A DNA stretch of 64,000 nucleotides from Aeoliella mucimassa. GTDB taxonomy: Bacteria; Planctomycetota; Planctomycetia; Pirellulales; Lacipirellulaceae. Shown here one piece after another: positions 37,985 through 46,896 of this stretch (the stretch's first letter is position 1; each line of letters opens with the position of its first letter). The position numbers and the translations under genes are program-made. Below the pieces are notes generated by a model. It had not been told where the DNA came from. It saw only the letters and a program-made list of their open reading frames with translations, and made no database searches. The stretch covers positions 4,154,001-4,218,000 of the forward strand of contig NZ_CP036278.1 of assembly GCF_007748035.1 (NCBI RefSeq), written 5' to 3'.

Positions 37985-39166
37985 TTACACATTCACCGAA
38001 CGCCCACTCCGCAGCTCGCTAGGGGTGATGCCATAGTACTTGCGGAAGATGCGTGAGAGATAAGGTCCACTGGATAGGCCACACGTTTCGGCAATCGTAG
38101 CAATGCTGAGCGAGGTGGAGACAATCAGTTGGCGAGCCTTCTCGAGTCGCATCCGACGAATCTCTTCGGCCGGCGTTCGGCCGAGTTTATCGCGAAACTT
38201 CTGTTCGAGCGTGCGTCGCGAAACACGAGCCACTTTCACCAGGTCGCGTACTTCGACCCTGTCGGGCGGGCTTTCCCAAATCACTCGCACGCAGCTGGCC
38301 ACGGCCGGGTCGGAGATGTGGCGACTTTCAGTCGAGCGTCGCATGCAAACCCGTAGCGGTTTGACTCGCTGCACGGGTTGCTGCACATCGCGATCCGCCA
38401 GCCGCTGGTCGAGCATGCGACTCGCTTCATGACCGATGCGATGACTTGCCAGCTCGATGCTCGTAATCGGCGGCGATGCCGACTCGCACAACAAGTCGTC
38501 TTCGTCGCCCGAGAGAATGGCGACCTCTTCCGGAATCTCGTAGCCTCGCCAGGCGCAGATCTCCACTAACTGCCGGGCGGGGTAGGGATCGGCTGCAAAC
38601 ACGCCAACCGGTTTTGGCAGGCTATCAATCCACTCCCCTACGTTCTGGCGATCGTCGAGCCAGGTGCTTTGCCGATACCACTTGGTGTTCGTGTAGCAAC
38701 TGCACTGGAACCCTGCCTTACGTACCTCGCTGACGAACGCCTGCTCTCGCTCGATGTTATACCGCCCGATAGCTGGAGCATAGCTGGCAAAGTGCTGAAT
38801 CCGGCGACTCCTCAGGTGGTCGACCGCCATGGTGGCGCGCACCTCGTCGTCGGTCGCGACATGCCCCGCCCAACCTTCGTCGAGGTACATACCAGAAACA
38901 TTGATCGTCGGCACCTCGGCACTCTTCACATGCGCGACCATCGACTTGTCGCGCATCGAAACGATCGCACCATCGGGTTGCCATTGCGGAGGGATGCGCA
39001 AGCGACCTTGCGTATCGCGAGGGGCAATGAGCAATTGCCAGTTCTTGGCGTGAGAGTACTCGGAGACCGCCTGCACGATCCGCCGCCCCCACATGTCGTC
39101 GATATCTACCAATACGGCCACCAATCGACCTGGCGACGGCTCCGGCGGGTGCTCACTCTCACTCAT
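37985..39166 (-). CDS. XylR-type transcriptional regulator (periplasmic-binding-like sensor plus AraC domain)
   Basis: 393 aa from the ATG at 39166 (MSESEHPPEPSPGRLVAVLV). Residues about 15-280 are a sugar-binding-like sensor (VDIDDMWGRRIVQAVSEYSH; LPKPVGVFAADPYPARQLVE; PEEVAILSGDEDDLLCESAS; PPITSIELASHRIGHEASRM). The C-terminal AraC domain carries VRDLVKVARVSRRTLEQKF and SIATIAETCGLSSGPYLSRI. It is paralogous to the regulator at 28382-29545 but clearly diverged. It lies 72 bases downstream of the secreted nitrilase gene on the same strand and upstream of a PEP-CTERM gene. The effector is presumably a sugar, unproven. Confidence 0.88.
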   Translation of the reverse strand: MSESEHPPEPSPGRLVAVLVDIDDMWGRRIVQAVSEYSHAKNWQLLIAPRDTQGRLRIPPQWQPDGAIVSMRDKSMVAHVKSAEVPTINVSGMYLDEGWAGHVATDDEVRATMAVDHLRSRRIQHFASYAPAIGRYNIEREQAFVSEVRKAGFQCSCYTNTKWYRQSTWLDDRQNVGEWIDSLPKPVGVFAADPYPARQLVEICAWRGYEIPEEVAILSGDEDDLLCESASPPITSIELASHRIGHEASRMLDQRLADRDVQQPVQRVKPLRVCMRRSTESRHISDPAVASCVRVIWESPPDRVEVRDLVKVARVSRRTLEQKFRDKLGRTPAEEIRRMRLEKARQLIVSTSLSIATIAETCGLSSGPYLSRIFRKYYGITPSELRSGRSVNV

Positions 39167-39238
39167 CCTGGGTGCCTCATAGTTCCGTTGATCGCCAGCG
39201 TCGTGTTGCACAGGTGTCGTTGCCAGTAGTCGCGTAGA

Positions 39239-40138
39239 CTAGGGATCCACTTTCCGCATCAACTCAAAAGTAATCACTTGCGACTGGCGGTCGGCCAACA
39301 CCAACAGCGAGCGTCCTTCGGCATCGCAGCTGATGCTCTGACCACCATAGGTGTACCCTCGCCAAGGTCCATGGGCGATCTCGCCGACCGAGTTCACTCC
39401 GACCACTGGAGCCCCGATGGTTTTCGCCGCGTGCGATACGGTGCTCGCCAGCGCCCGACCATGTTGAGGCCAGTCAGCAGGCGGCGCTGCCCACCCGTAG
39501 GGAACCAGCACCAGATCAGGTTTTATTTTCTGCATGCGCTGCAAGCAGTCCGCGTCGAACGTATCGGCGCAAATCAACAGCCCGATCTTGCCAAATGGAG
39601 TGTCGACCACCTCCACCCGCTCACCGGCGGTGTAAGGAGGAGTCATCATCTCCTTCAGCACGTTCACCTTCCGATGCTTCAACAGCAACTTGCCATCGCG
39701 ATCGATCAACACTACCGAATCATAAAGCTTGGCACCCGACTTCTCCGCCAGCCCCAAACAGAGCATTAATTCATACTGCTGGGCTAACGCCTGCAAACGA
39801 CTGACGTCGTGCTCCAGCTCGGTGCCCGGTATCGGATGCGCGAGCTGGTGCGAGTTGGGATTCACCCATCCCAGTAGGCATGTTTCGGGAAAACAAGCCA
39901 TGTCGGCCGATTCTCGCTGGGCTTGTTTCAGACAGGCTTCTAACCGCTCGAAGTTACCCTCGCGGTCGTCGTCGACGCACGACAACTGACACATCGCCAC
40001 GCGCAACGCGGCCGGATGCTCAGACTGCTGGGTGGTCGCTGATTCGACCGATGGCTCCTCTTCTGCTTGAGCACGCTGAGCACTTCCCATGGATGCAAAG
40101 GTAAACAACAGCACGAATACGACACCTCGCCTAGCCAT
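39239..40138 (-). CDS. Secreted carbon-nitrogen hydrolase (nitrilase fold)
   Basis: 299 aa from the ATG at 40138; a TTG three codons upstream is less likely. The nitrilase triad is complete: Glu in MACFPETCLLGW, Lys in LLLKHRKVNVLK and Cys in IGLLICADTFDAD. Unlike most nitrilases it begins with a clear signal peptide (MARRGVVFVLLFTFASMGSA, cleavage near residue 25), so it should act outside the cytoplasm as an amidase or nitrilase on an unknown substrate. The next gene on the strand is a XylR-type regulator. Confidence 0.87.
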   Translation of the reverse strand: MARRGVVFVLLFTFASMGSAQRAQAEEEPSVESATTQQSEHPAALRVAMCQLSCVDDDREGNFERLEACLKQAQRESADMACFPETCLLGWVNPNSHQLAHPIPGTELEHDVSRLQALAQQYELMLCLGLAEKSGAKLYDSVVLIDRDGKLLLKHRKVNVLKEMMTPPYTAGERVEVVDTPFGKIGLLICADTFDADCLQRMQKIKPDLVLVPYGWAAPPADWPQHGRALASTVSHAAKTIGAPVVGVNSVGEIAHGPWRGYTYGGQSISCDAEGRSLLVLADRQSQVITFELMRKVDP

Positions 40139-40610
40139 CGGTTCCAACCTTGCGAACGAGAATAGCGATCACTGCTTGAATAACACAGCGCGCAGTAGTC
40201 AATCATGGTCTCCCAGGGGAAACCAACTCTCACGATTCCCAGCATAGATCCAGCAGTCCGGTGCGCAGATAGCTGAAAGCGCATAATCTGGGTAAATTCG
40301 CGCAAGGCCACCAATACCGCTAACTGACAACAATGGCTTGCGGTTAAGAGGCAGGACGCACTCGTTCACTCCAGGGCACATTATCGATTTCGCTCGATCA
40401 CCTCGCATGAAAACAATGTGCGCAACTTTCGTACGATTATGCGCACAAGGAACCGCATCGACTTTACGGTGGATATACTGAGTCTGCTTCGCACGTCGAG
40501 CATTCCCTTCGGTGCGTGCTCAAGGTCGTTACGCCCGCGTGAGTGACGACGCAACCTGTTATGGCAACCAGCTGTTCGCCTGTTTGCCTTGAGGCTGAAA
40601 GGCCCACTTC
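40139..40610. other. Divergent intergenic region with one inverted repeat
   Basis: 472 bases between the nitrilase (minus) and the PLP enzyme (plus). No gene is credible here. It holds TGTGCGCA/TGCGCACA at 40417-40447, a possible operator. The remainder shows no clear structure. Confidence 0.5.
40417..40447. promoter_or_regulatory. Possible operator: TGTGCGCA inverted repeat
   Basis: TGTGCGCA (40417-40424) and TGCGCACA (40440-40447) are perfect 8-bp arms separated by 15 bases, with half-sites about two helical turns apart. It lies 164 bases before the ATG of the PLP enzyme. The spacing suits a dimeric regulator, but no regulator can be assigned. Confidence 0.35.
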
Positions 40611-41744
40611 ATGCAACTGATGCTGTCAGCTCCCGGTACTAGCACTACGATCGACGGAAGATCGTATCTGTACTTTGGCGGCACCGGCTATCTCGGTTTG
40701 CAATGCCACCCGCAAGTGATCGAAGCCGCCTGCGAGGCGACGCGCAGGTGGGGAGTGGGTTCGGCCACGAATCGTGGGGGATGGGGCACGACACCGCCGG
40801 TACAAGAAGTCGAACACCGCGCGGCCCAGTTTTGGCAGTGCGACGACGCCTACTACTTTGCCTCGGGCTACTCGTGCAACCACATCCTGCTGTCGGCTAT
40901 TCACCGGTCGGTCGATATGTTGTTTGTCGACGAGTTTGCTCACTTCAGCATCGAAGATGCGTGCCGATTCTTCCGATTGCCGATAGTCCGCTTTCGACAT
41001 CGCGATGCCATGGCGCTAAGCGAATCGCTGGGCGAACATTTGCCTCCAGGGGCAGTTCCGCTGGTGTTCAGCGATGGTGTCTTCGCCTCGCGGGGTAGTC
41101 TGGCTCCCGTCCAACAGTATCTCGAAGTGTTGCAAGTGTACGACCACGCAGCATTGTGCCTCGACGATTGTCACGCGGTGGGGGTGCTGGGGACACGTGG
41201 TTGGGGAACCTACGAGCACTTTGGTCTCGATACCGCACAGGTGAATGACTTGCCACTTAGCAGCGCTGCTCCGCGACTTTTTGCTACCGGAACCTTGAGC
41301 AAGGCATTCGGTGGGCATGGTGGAATTGTTTACGGCTCCACGCGGTTCATTCACGCCGCGCGCGATGGCAGCGACTACTTCCGCGGCGCCAGCGCCCCAG
41401 CCACTCCAGCAGCGGCCGCCAGCGCGATGGGTCTGCAGCTAGTCACCGAGAATCCCGAGATCGTTTACCGATTACAACGCAACGCGAAGTACCTGAGAGC
41501 GGGCCTCCGCTCACTGGGGCTGGAAGTCGATTCATCGCCTGTCCCTTTCGTCGGCATCACTCTCGGGGATGGAGCAAACATGGCACGCCTGCAGCAGTCG
41601 CTCGCCAGTGATCAGATTCTCGTCGCCCATTCGCGATGCTACTCAGGATTGGATGCCGACGGGGCGCTGCGAATCGCCGTGTTTGCCACCCATACCACGG
41701 AAATGATCGATCAATTGCTCACCGCGCTGGCCAAGCACTTGTAA
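40611..41744 (+). CDS. PLP-dependent alpha-oxoamine-synthase-like enzyme (AONS/KBL family)
   Basis: 377 aa. Fold type I PLP enzyme of the 8-amino-7-oxononanoate synthase / 2-amino-3-ketobutyrate ligase family: YLYFGGTGYLGLQCHPQVIE, then GVGSATNRGGWGTTPPVQEV; LCLDDCHAVGVLGTRGWGTY with the Asp and His contacting PLP; and the Schiff-base Lys in TGTLSKAFGGHGGIVYG. The family joins an amino acid to an acyl-CoA with decarboxylation. The unusual 'GGWGTTP' in place of 'G.RL..G' suggests another substrate, so bioF is not assigned. It is followed after 52 bases by a DUF819 membrane protein, probably in one operon. Confidence 0.85.
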   Translation: MQLMLSAPGTSTTIDGRSYLYFGGTGYLGLQCHPQVIEAACEATRRWGVGSATNRGGWGTTPPVQEVEHRAAQFWQCDDAYYFASGYSCNHILLSAIHRSVDMLFVDEFAHFSIEDACRFFRLPIVRFRHRDAMALSESLGEHLPPGAVPLVFSDGVFASRGSLAPVQQYLEVLQVYDHAALCLDDCHAVGVLGTRGWGTYEHFGLDTAQVNDLPLSSAAPRLFATGTLSKAFGGHGGIVYGSTRFIHAARDGSDYFRGASAPATPAAAASAMGLQLVTENPEIVYRLQRNAKYLRAGLRSLGLEVDSSPVPFVGITLGDGANMARLQQSLASDQILVAHSRCYSGLDADGALRIAVFATHTTEMIDQLLTALAKHL

Positions 41745-41796
41745 AATCATAAATTGCCGACCATTCACGTTATCCACGGAAGCTCTTAAACCTACG

Positions 41797-42993
41797 ATGT
41801 TCAACACTCCCTTGATCCATCCCGATAACACCTGGGCGCTATGGGCCGTAATCGTCACTGGCACCGCGCTTGCGATTTGGCTCGAACAAACCTATCGCTG
41901 GGCGGCGAAGATCAGCGGTCCGTTTATCGCCTTGCTATTGGCGATGCTGCTCTCGAACACCGGAGTGATGCCAACCGAGGCCAAGGCTTATGGCGTTGTG
42001 TCGGATTACCTGGTACCGCTGGCGATTCCATTGCTGCTACTCCGCGCAAACGTGTTTCGCATCGCAAAAGAAACAGGACCCATGTTCATGGCGTTTCATC
42101 TAAGTGTGCTGGGCACGATGCTCGGGGCCGTGTTCGCCACGATGGTGCTTCACAATCAAGTCGAGCAGGTCAGCGAAACGGCTGGCATCATGACAGCCAG
42201 CTATACCGGCGGAGCGGTGAATTTTTTCGCCGTGCGGGAGGCGTTCACGTTAAGCGAAAACTTGGTAAGCCCGCTGCTGGTGGCCGACAACTTCATCATG
42301 GCCGGAGTATTCCTGCTGCTTCTGGCGATCGGCGGCAACGCAACCATGAAGCGCTGGTATGGCCTGAGCGAAGAAGCCACTAGCGACGACAGCAGCGATG
42401 GAACGTCGGCCAGCGTTCACTGGAAACCACAACCGATCAGTCTACTCGACTTGGCCAAATCGTTTGCCATTTCATTGTGTGTAGTGGCCGTCGCCAGCAC
42501 GCTGGGTGGGTGGATTCGTGGAACTTTTCCCGACTCGCTGCTAGGCACCGTGCTTGGCAACGACTTTGTGTTGATCACCTTCCTATCGGTGATCCTGGCC
42601 ACCCTGTTTCGGAGAAGCCTTGAGAAGATCAACGGAGCGAACGAACTCGGCACGTTGATGCTCTACATCTTTCTGTTCGCCATCGGATTGCCAGCCGATC
42701 TGTTAGCGGTGCTTGGCAACGTTCCGATGTTGTTTGTGTTCTGCCTGATCATCGCGGTGACCAACCTATTGGTCACGTTAATCCTGGGGCGGCTGCTGCA
42801 TCTCGACCTGCGAGAACTGTTGGTCTGCGTCAGCGCGACTCTCGGCGGCCCCCCGACTGCCGTAGCCATCGCGATCACCCAAGGCTGGAAGCACCTTATC
42901 GTCCCCGCAACGCTCGTGGGCATCTGGGGTTACGTGATCGGCACGTTCCTCGGTGTGTTTATCGGAGAAACGCTTCTGCGGGTGCTTGGCTAG
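41797..42993 (+). CDS. DUF819-family membrane protein
   Basis: 398 aa with about ten membrane helices. Typical DUF819/YjcL features: AAKISGPFIALLLAMLLSNT, DYLVPLAIPLLLLRANVFRI, ASYTGGAVNFFAVREAF and the C-terminal SATLGGPPTAVAIAITQGWK. Members look like ion- or acid-coupled transporters of the sodium/glutamate-symporter type, but their substrate is unknown. A soluble acidic loop lies near residues 185-205. It is co-oriented with the PLP enzyme upstream and convergent with the GH51-like gene. Confidence 0.88.
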   Translation: MFNTPLIHPDNTWALWAVIVTGTALAIWLEQTYRWAAKISGPFIALLLAMLLSNTGVMPTEAKAYGVVSDYLVPLAIPLLLLRANVFRIAKETGPMFMAFHLSVLGTMLGAVFATMVLHNQVEQVSETAGIMTASYTGGAVNFFAVREAFTLSENLVSPLLVADNFIMAGVFLLLLAIGGNATMKRWYGLSEEATSDDSSDGTSASVHWKPQPISLLDLAKSFAISLCVVAVASTLGGWIRGTFPDSLLGTVLGNDFVLITFLSVILATLFRRSLEKINGANELGTLMLYIFLFAIGLPADLLAVLGNVPMLFVFCLIIAVTNLLVTLILGRLLHLDLRELLVCVSATLGGPPTAVAIAITQGWKHLIVPATLVGIWGYVIGTFLGVFIGETLLRVLG

Positions 42994-43014
42994 CTTCTGC
43001 CTGCTAAACCAGTG

Positions 43015-45504
43015 TTACTTGGTTTTCAGCCGCAGTACGGTAAACGACCAAGCGGGGTACTCGCGAGTGAAGCGAGGTCCGCTAACTGTTTCGGTGCTTT
43101 CCGTGGGGGCCACCTGCTTGGGTTGGGCGATGGAGTTCTCGGCTTCAGGATCGTCGGAGGCCAAGGTAATGACCGTGCATTGATCGCTCGCGAGTTCGGC
43201 GCCCGATAGATCGATTTCTATCTCGCAAGGCTTGGCGGTTGGATTCACGACCTTCACGATGGTTTCCTGCGACTCGTTATCGTAGCTTCCCACCGCATAC
43301 AGCTGAGGGATCTCCGGCCCTGGCATCGCACAGGCGTGCACCATCTGGCCATCGAGATAGCAGGCCACCTTGCCGCCCGACATCTCGACGCGCACTTCGT
43401 ACCACTGCCCGTTGTCGATCCGCCCGTCGACTTCGTCGGCGACTACGGGAACATCCCAGTGAGTTGCCTGGCGGCTGAGGAGTTGGTGCTTTCCGCGGGC
43501 GTTGCCGAGGTTCCACTCGATCCGTGAACCTCCGTCAGTGTTGCGGAAGAGAATCATCGGGCCACCGCGCCCATCGAGCTTGCGAACCTCGAGCGTGAGA
43601 GTTCCCTCGGCCCATTGGTAATCGCCGATCATGGCTCTCGCGTAGCCCGACGGATTCGACTGACGAACCACTTCGGGGGCGACTAGCCAGCGACTCCCCA
43701 GCCCAACCTGCAACACCTCGTTGGCATCGATCTCTGGCTGCTCAAAGAGCACCTTCCCCTGACTCTCGTACTTAATGTTGCGATACTCGACGCTGGCGTC
43801 GACACTACCCACGCCGATCTTGCCACCGAATGGTTGCCGAGGGCGGGAGTCGCTCACTTCGGTCGGACGAGTTTGATCGCCGAGGTGGTGACTGAATAGC
43901 AACTGCGTGTAATAGGAGGGCGAGCCGTACGACTCGAGATTATCAAACCAGAGTAGATTCGGCCGCCATTGCCACGCCTGTTCGTGCCCCATCAGCGGGG
44001 CGTAGGCACTCATGTCGACGATGTCGCCATTGCGTTCGATACCGGTAAGAAACGCTGCCTCGGCCAAGGCACACCTGAGCGTATTGCGATTCAGCGGACT
44101 TACCAGCTGCACCGACTGCGAAGCGTACTCGCCCATGAACACCTTCGGCCCGCTGCGATCGTAGTTATCATAACGGGTCGCTTCGCGCATGAACCAATCG
44201 GGCGAGGCGTAGCAGTGCTCGTCGACGATCGGCACCTTCAGCTCTCTCAAGATCGGCCAGGCGTAGTCGAAACGCTCGCCGGCTGGAAATGGGCCTGAAG
44301 TGGAAATCAACTCGACCTCGGGATGGCGAGCTTCGAGCACCGTGGCAAACCGCCGATACCGCTCGAAATACTCGGGCCCCCACTGCTCGTTGCCAACTCC
44401 CAATAGCCTGAGATTGAATGGTTCGGGATGCCCCATCGCCGCGCGACGCCCACCCCACTCGCTGGTCACTGGACCGTTGGCGAACTCAATGAGATCAAGC
44501 GCGTCTTGAATGTATGGTTCAAGCTGGTCGAGCGGCACTAATTCACCAGAGTTGAACTGGCAAGCCATGCCGCAATTGATGATCGGCATCGGCTCGGCAC
44601 CAATGTCTTCGGCCAACTGAAAGTACTCAAAGAACCCGACGTCGAACGACTGGTAGTAATCCGGCGCAGGGCGATGGGCGAACTCGGTGTTCCAGCGATT
44701 CACGATGAGCCGCCGCTCATCGCGAGGACCAATGGTCGACTTCCACTGATAGCGATACTTCAGCTCGCTCCCCTCCACGATGCAACCACCGGGAAAGCGA
44801 AAGAACGCCGGCTTCATGTCGGCCAACAACTGAACCAGATCCTTCCGCAGGCCGTGCGGGTGGCCCTTCCAGGTATCGGTCGTGCAGAGCGACACCAAAT
44901 CGAGGTCGACCAACCCTTTATTGCGCATGAGCAATTGCAAGCTGGCGTTCGCATCGGTCTTCGAAGGGGTAAGCATCAACTCGATAGGTTGCCAGGCCGA
45001 ACCGCGGATGGCACACGTTTGCTCGGCAAGCACCTGGTCGTCGTCTCCAACCAGTCGGACGACGAGCGGGATTTCGGCTCCCGCGGTCGAGCGAGCTTGG
45101 GCGGTGAATCGATAGGTCTCACCCTGATGAAGCCCGATGCCGCGGTACCCGTTGTTCTCCACTCCACCGGTCTGCGACGAGTCGTCGGACGTGAGTCGCA
45201 AGAAGGTTGGATTCGCCGATTTGATGCCTGCATCGGTGCTGGCCTGCACCTCGACTCCTTCACCGACCCGCGTCCAGCCCAGCAGCGATTTGGGAATCTC
45301 CATCGAGCCATTGATCACCTGTTCGGCACTGAATCCCCCATCGGCACCGAAGTTGATGTCCTCGAAGAACACACCGACCAATTGCGGACTGATTTCGTGC
45401 CCCGCCGACTCGCAGTCGACCGTCACGGTGGCGTCGGCCGCCCAGGACGAAGTGGCCAAAAGTACCGAGAGAAATGCCCAATATCGCATCGCTAAGGACT
45501 GCAT
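43015..45504 (-). CDS. Secreted GH51-like alpha-L-arabinofuranosidase
   Basis: 829 aa from the ATG at 45504; an ATG at 45489 would give a tighter signal peptide (MRYWAFLSVLLATSSWAADA). An N-terminal beta domain (about 25-200) is followed by a GH51 TIM barrel (about 210-520) with FFRFPGGCIVEG, the acid/base Glu in LGVGNEQWGPEYFERY (near 371) and the nucleophile Glu in KVFMGEYASQS (near 459), then a C-terminal beta domain and a LamG-like segment (about 640-780). In the family it releases L-arabinose from arabinoxylan or arabinan. It fits with the GH127-like protein and the XylR-type regulators. It is convergent with the DUF819 gene. Confidence 0.9.
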   Translation of the reverse strand: MQSLAMRYWAFLSVLLATSSWAADATVTVDCESAGHEISPQLVGVFFEDINFGADGGFSAEQVINGSMEIPKSLLGWTRVGEGVEVQASTDAGIKSANPTFLRLTSDDSSQTGGVENNGYRGIGLHQGETYRFTAQARSTAGAEIPLVVRLVGDDDQVLAEQTCAIRGSAWQPIELMLTPSKTDANASLQLLMRNKGLVDLDLVSLCTTDTWKGHPHGLRKDLVQLLADMKPAFFRFPGGCIVEGSELKYRYQWKSTIGPRDERRLIVNRWNTEFAHRPAPDYYQSFDVGFFEYFQLAEDIGAEPMPIINCGMACQFNSGELVPLDQLEPYIQDALDLIEFANGPVTSEWGGRRAAMGHPEPFNLRLLGVGNEQWGPEYFERYRRFATVLEARHPEVELISTSGPFPAGERFDYAWPILRELKVPIVDEHCYASPDWFMREATRYDNYDRSGPKVFMGEYASQSVQLVSPLNRNTLRCALAEAAFLTGIERNGDIVDMSAYAPLMGHEQAWQWRPNLLWFDNLESYGSPSYYTQLLFSHHLGDQTRPTEVSDSRPRQPFGGKIGVGSVDASVEYRNIKYESQGKVLFEQPEIDANEVLQVGLGSRWLVAPEVVRQSNPSGYARAMIGDYQWAEGTLTLEVRKLDGRGGPMILFRNTDGGSRIEWNLGNARGKHQLLSRQATHWDVPVVADEVDGRIDNGQWYEVRVEMSGGKVACYLDGQMVHACAMPGPEIPQLYAVGSYDNESQETIVKVVNPTAKPCEIEIDLSGAELASDQCTVITLASDDPEAENSIAQPKQVAPTESTETVSGPRFTREYPAWSFTVLRLKTK

Positions 45505-45901
45505 GACAATTTGCACCAGAACAGGAGATGGAAGAGGATTTTCATTAATTTTAAATACATATCCAACCGTCGGTAGTGGTCAATCACACGCGATCTCACT
45601 TACCCCAGGCAAGCCATCTCAGTCGTTTTGCATAACGCTCTTCAGCATCCCCCCCCAGCGCCAAGGTTTTGAGGCATAGAAACCTACTGCAAATCGCTCA
45701 GCGAACAAGCGGTTGCGATGGCGATGGGCTACGCTTGCTATAGACACACCAGGAATACGCAGAGATCAGTAGAGTAGCAGCCCGCGATTTGGCTTGCATC
45801 AACAAACGAAGTGCTTTGCCCGGCAGCTCAATGCTAGTGCTTGGTCCCCCTGTTTAATTCGGCATCGATCTGGTGCAATAGGTTCCCCCAAAACCCATTC
45901 G
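45505..45901. other. Divergent intergenic region, no clear element
   Basis: 397 bases between the arabinofuranosidase (minus) and the CDF transporter (plus). Both promoters should lie here. The part next to the glycosidase is A/T-rich. I see no hairpin, repeat or convincing small gene. Confidence 0.5.
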
Positions 45902-46882
45902 ATGGCCATGAACTTTTGGCGTGTCACCTCTGTTGCCCCCGCATGCTTTGTGAATTCTCGTAGCTCCAACCACGCTGTGGATCCTTACCGCGAAGTCACG
46001 CGGGCTGCCCAAATTGGCCTGGCTGCTAATCTGGGTTTAGGCATCGTGAAACTCATAGGCGGCATCGTGGGACATTCGTTCGCCCTGGTGGCCGACTCGG
46101 TGAATTCGCTGGGAGACTCGATCAGCACCTTAGTAGTGCTCTACGCACTGAAAGTCGCTCAGCGCCCTCCCGACAAAGAACATCCCTACGGGCATAGCCG
46201 CGCGGAGGGCATTGCCGCTTCGAACGTGGCGCTGCTGGTGGTACTGTCGGCCGTGGTGGTTGGTTGGGAGGCGATTCGCCGCTTCGGTGTCGCCCACGAG
46301 TTGCCCCCCACTTGGACGTTGTGGATTGCTGGCTCGAACGTCGTGATCAAGGAAGCGTTGTACCACTACAAAATGCGAGTGGGCCGGCGAACTGGTTCGG
46401 CGGTGATGATGGCCAACGCGTGGGATCATCGCAGCGATGCCTTATGCGCCCTGGCGGTACTCATCGGCTTGGCCGCAATCTCCTTGGGAGGCAATCAGTA
46501 CATCTGGGCCGACGAAGTCGCGTCGTTGATTGTTGCGACTGCCATCATCTGGTCAGGTATTCAACTCTTTCGGCAAAGCGCTAGCGAGTTGATGGATGCC
46601 CAGGCCGCGGACGACCTGGTGCAATCCATTAGAGAATATGCCATCGCTCACCCCGAAGTCCAAGGTGTCGAAACGCTCTGGGTTCGCAAATCAGGCTTAG
46701 AGTTCTTTGCCGACATTCACTTGGAAGTCGATCGCAAGCTCACCATTGCCGAGGGACACACAATTGGGCATCGCGTGAAGGATCACTTGCTTCACGAGTT
46801 TCCGCAGTTGCGCGACGTGCTCGTGCACCTCGAACCGTTCCCTCGTGAAGAGCCACCCGCGACTACGGATGACGCTTCATAG
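45902..46882 (+). CDS. Cation diffusion facilitator (CDF) metal transporter
   Basis: 326 aa from the ATG at 45902; the frame is open 36 codons upstream but without membrane or family features. Six membrane helices (about 40-220) and a C-terminal cytoplasmic ferredoxin-like domain (about 225-310). Family motifs: ADSVNSLGDSISTLVVLYAL (helix 2), KEHPYGHSRAEGIAASNVAL, and NAWDHRSDALCALAVLIG (helix 5). The metal site would be Asn/Asp in helix 2 (N..GD) and Asp/Asp in helix 5 (DHRSD), not the Zn-type His/Asp pattern. The metal is therefore uncertain; Mn or Fe is possible. The role is export of a divalent metal from the cytoplasm. Confidence 0.88.
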   Translation: MAMNFWRVTSVAPACFVNSRSSNHAVDPYREVTRAAQIGLAANLGLGIVKLIGGIVGHSFALVADSVNSLGDSISTLVVLYALKVAQRPPDKEHPYGHSRAEGIAASNVALLVVLSAVVVGWEAIRRFGVAHELPPTWTLWIAGSNVVIKEALYHYKMRVGRRTGSAVMMANAWDHRSDALCALAVLIGLAAISLGGNQYIWADEVASLIVATAIIWSGIQLFRQSASELMDAQAADDLVQSIREYAIAHPEVQGVETLWVRKSGLEFFADIHLEVDRKLTIAEGHTIGHRVKDHLLHEFPQLRDVLVHLEPFPREEPPATTDDAS

Positions 46883-46896
46883 TGAGCATTGCGCGA

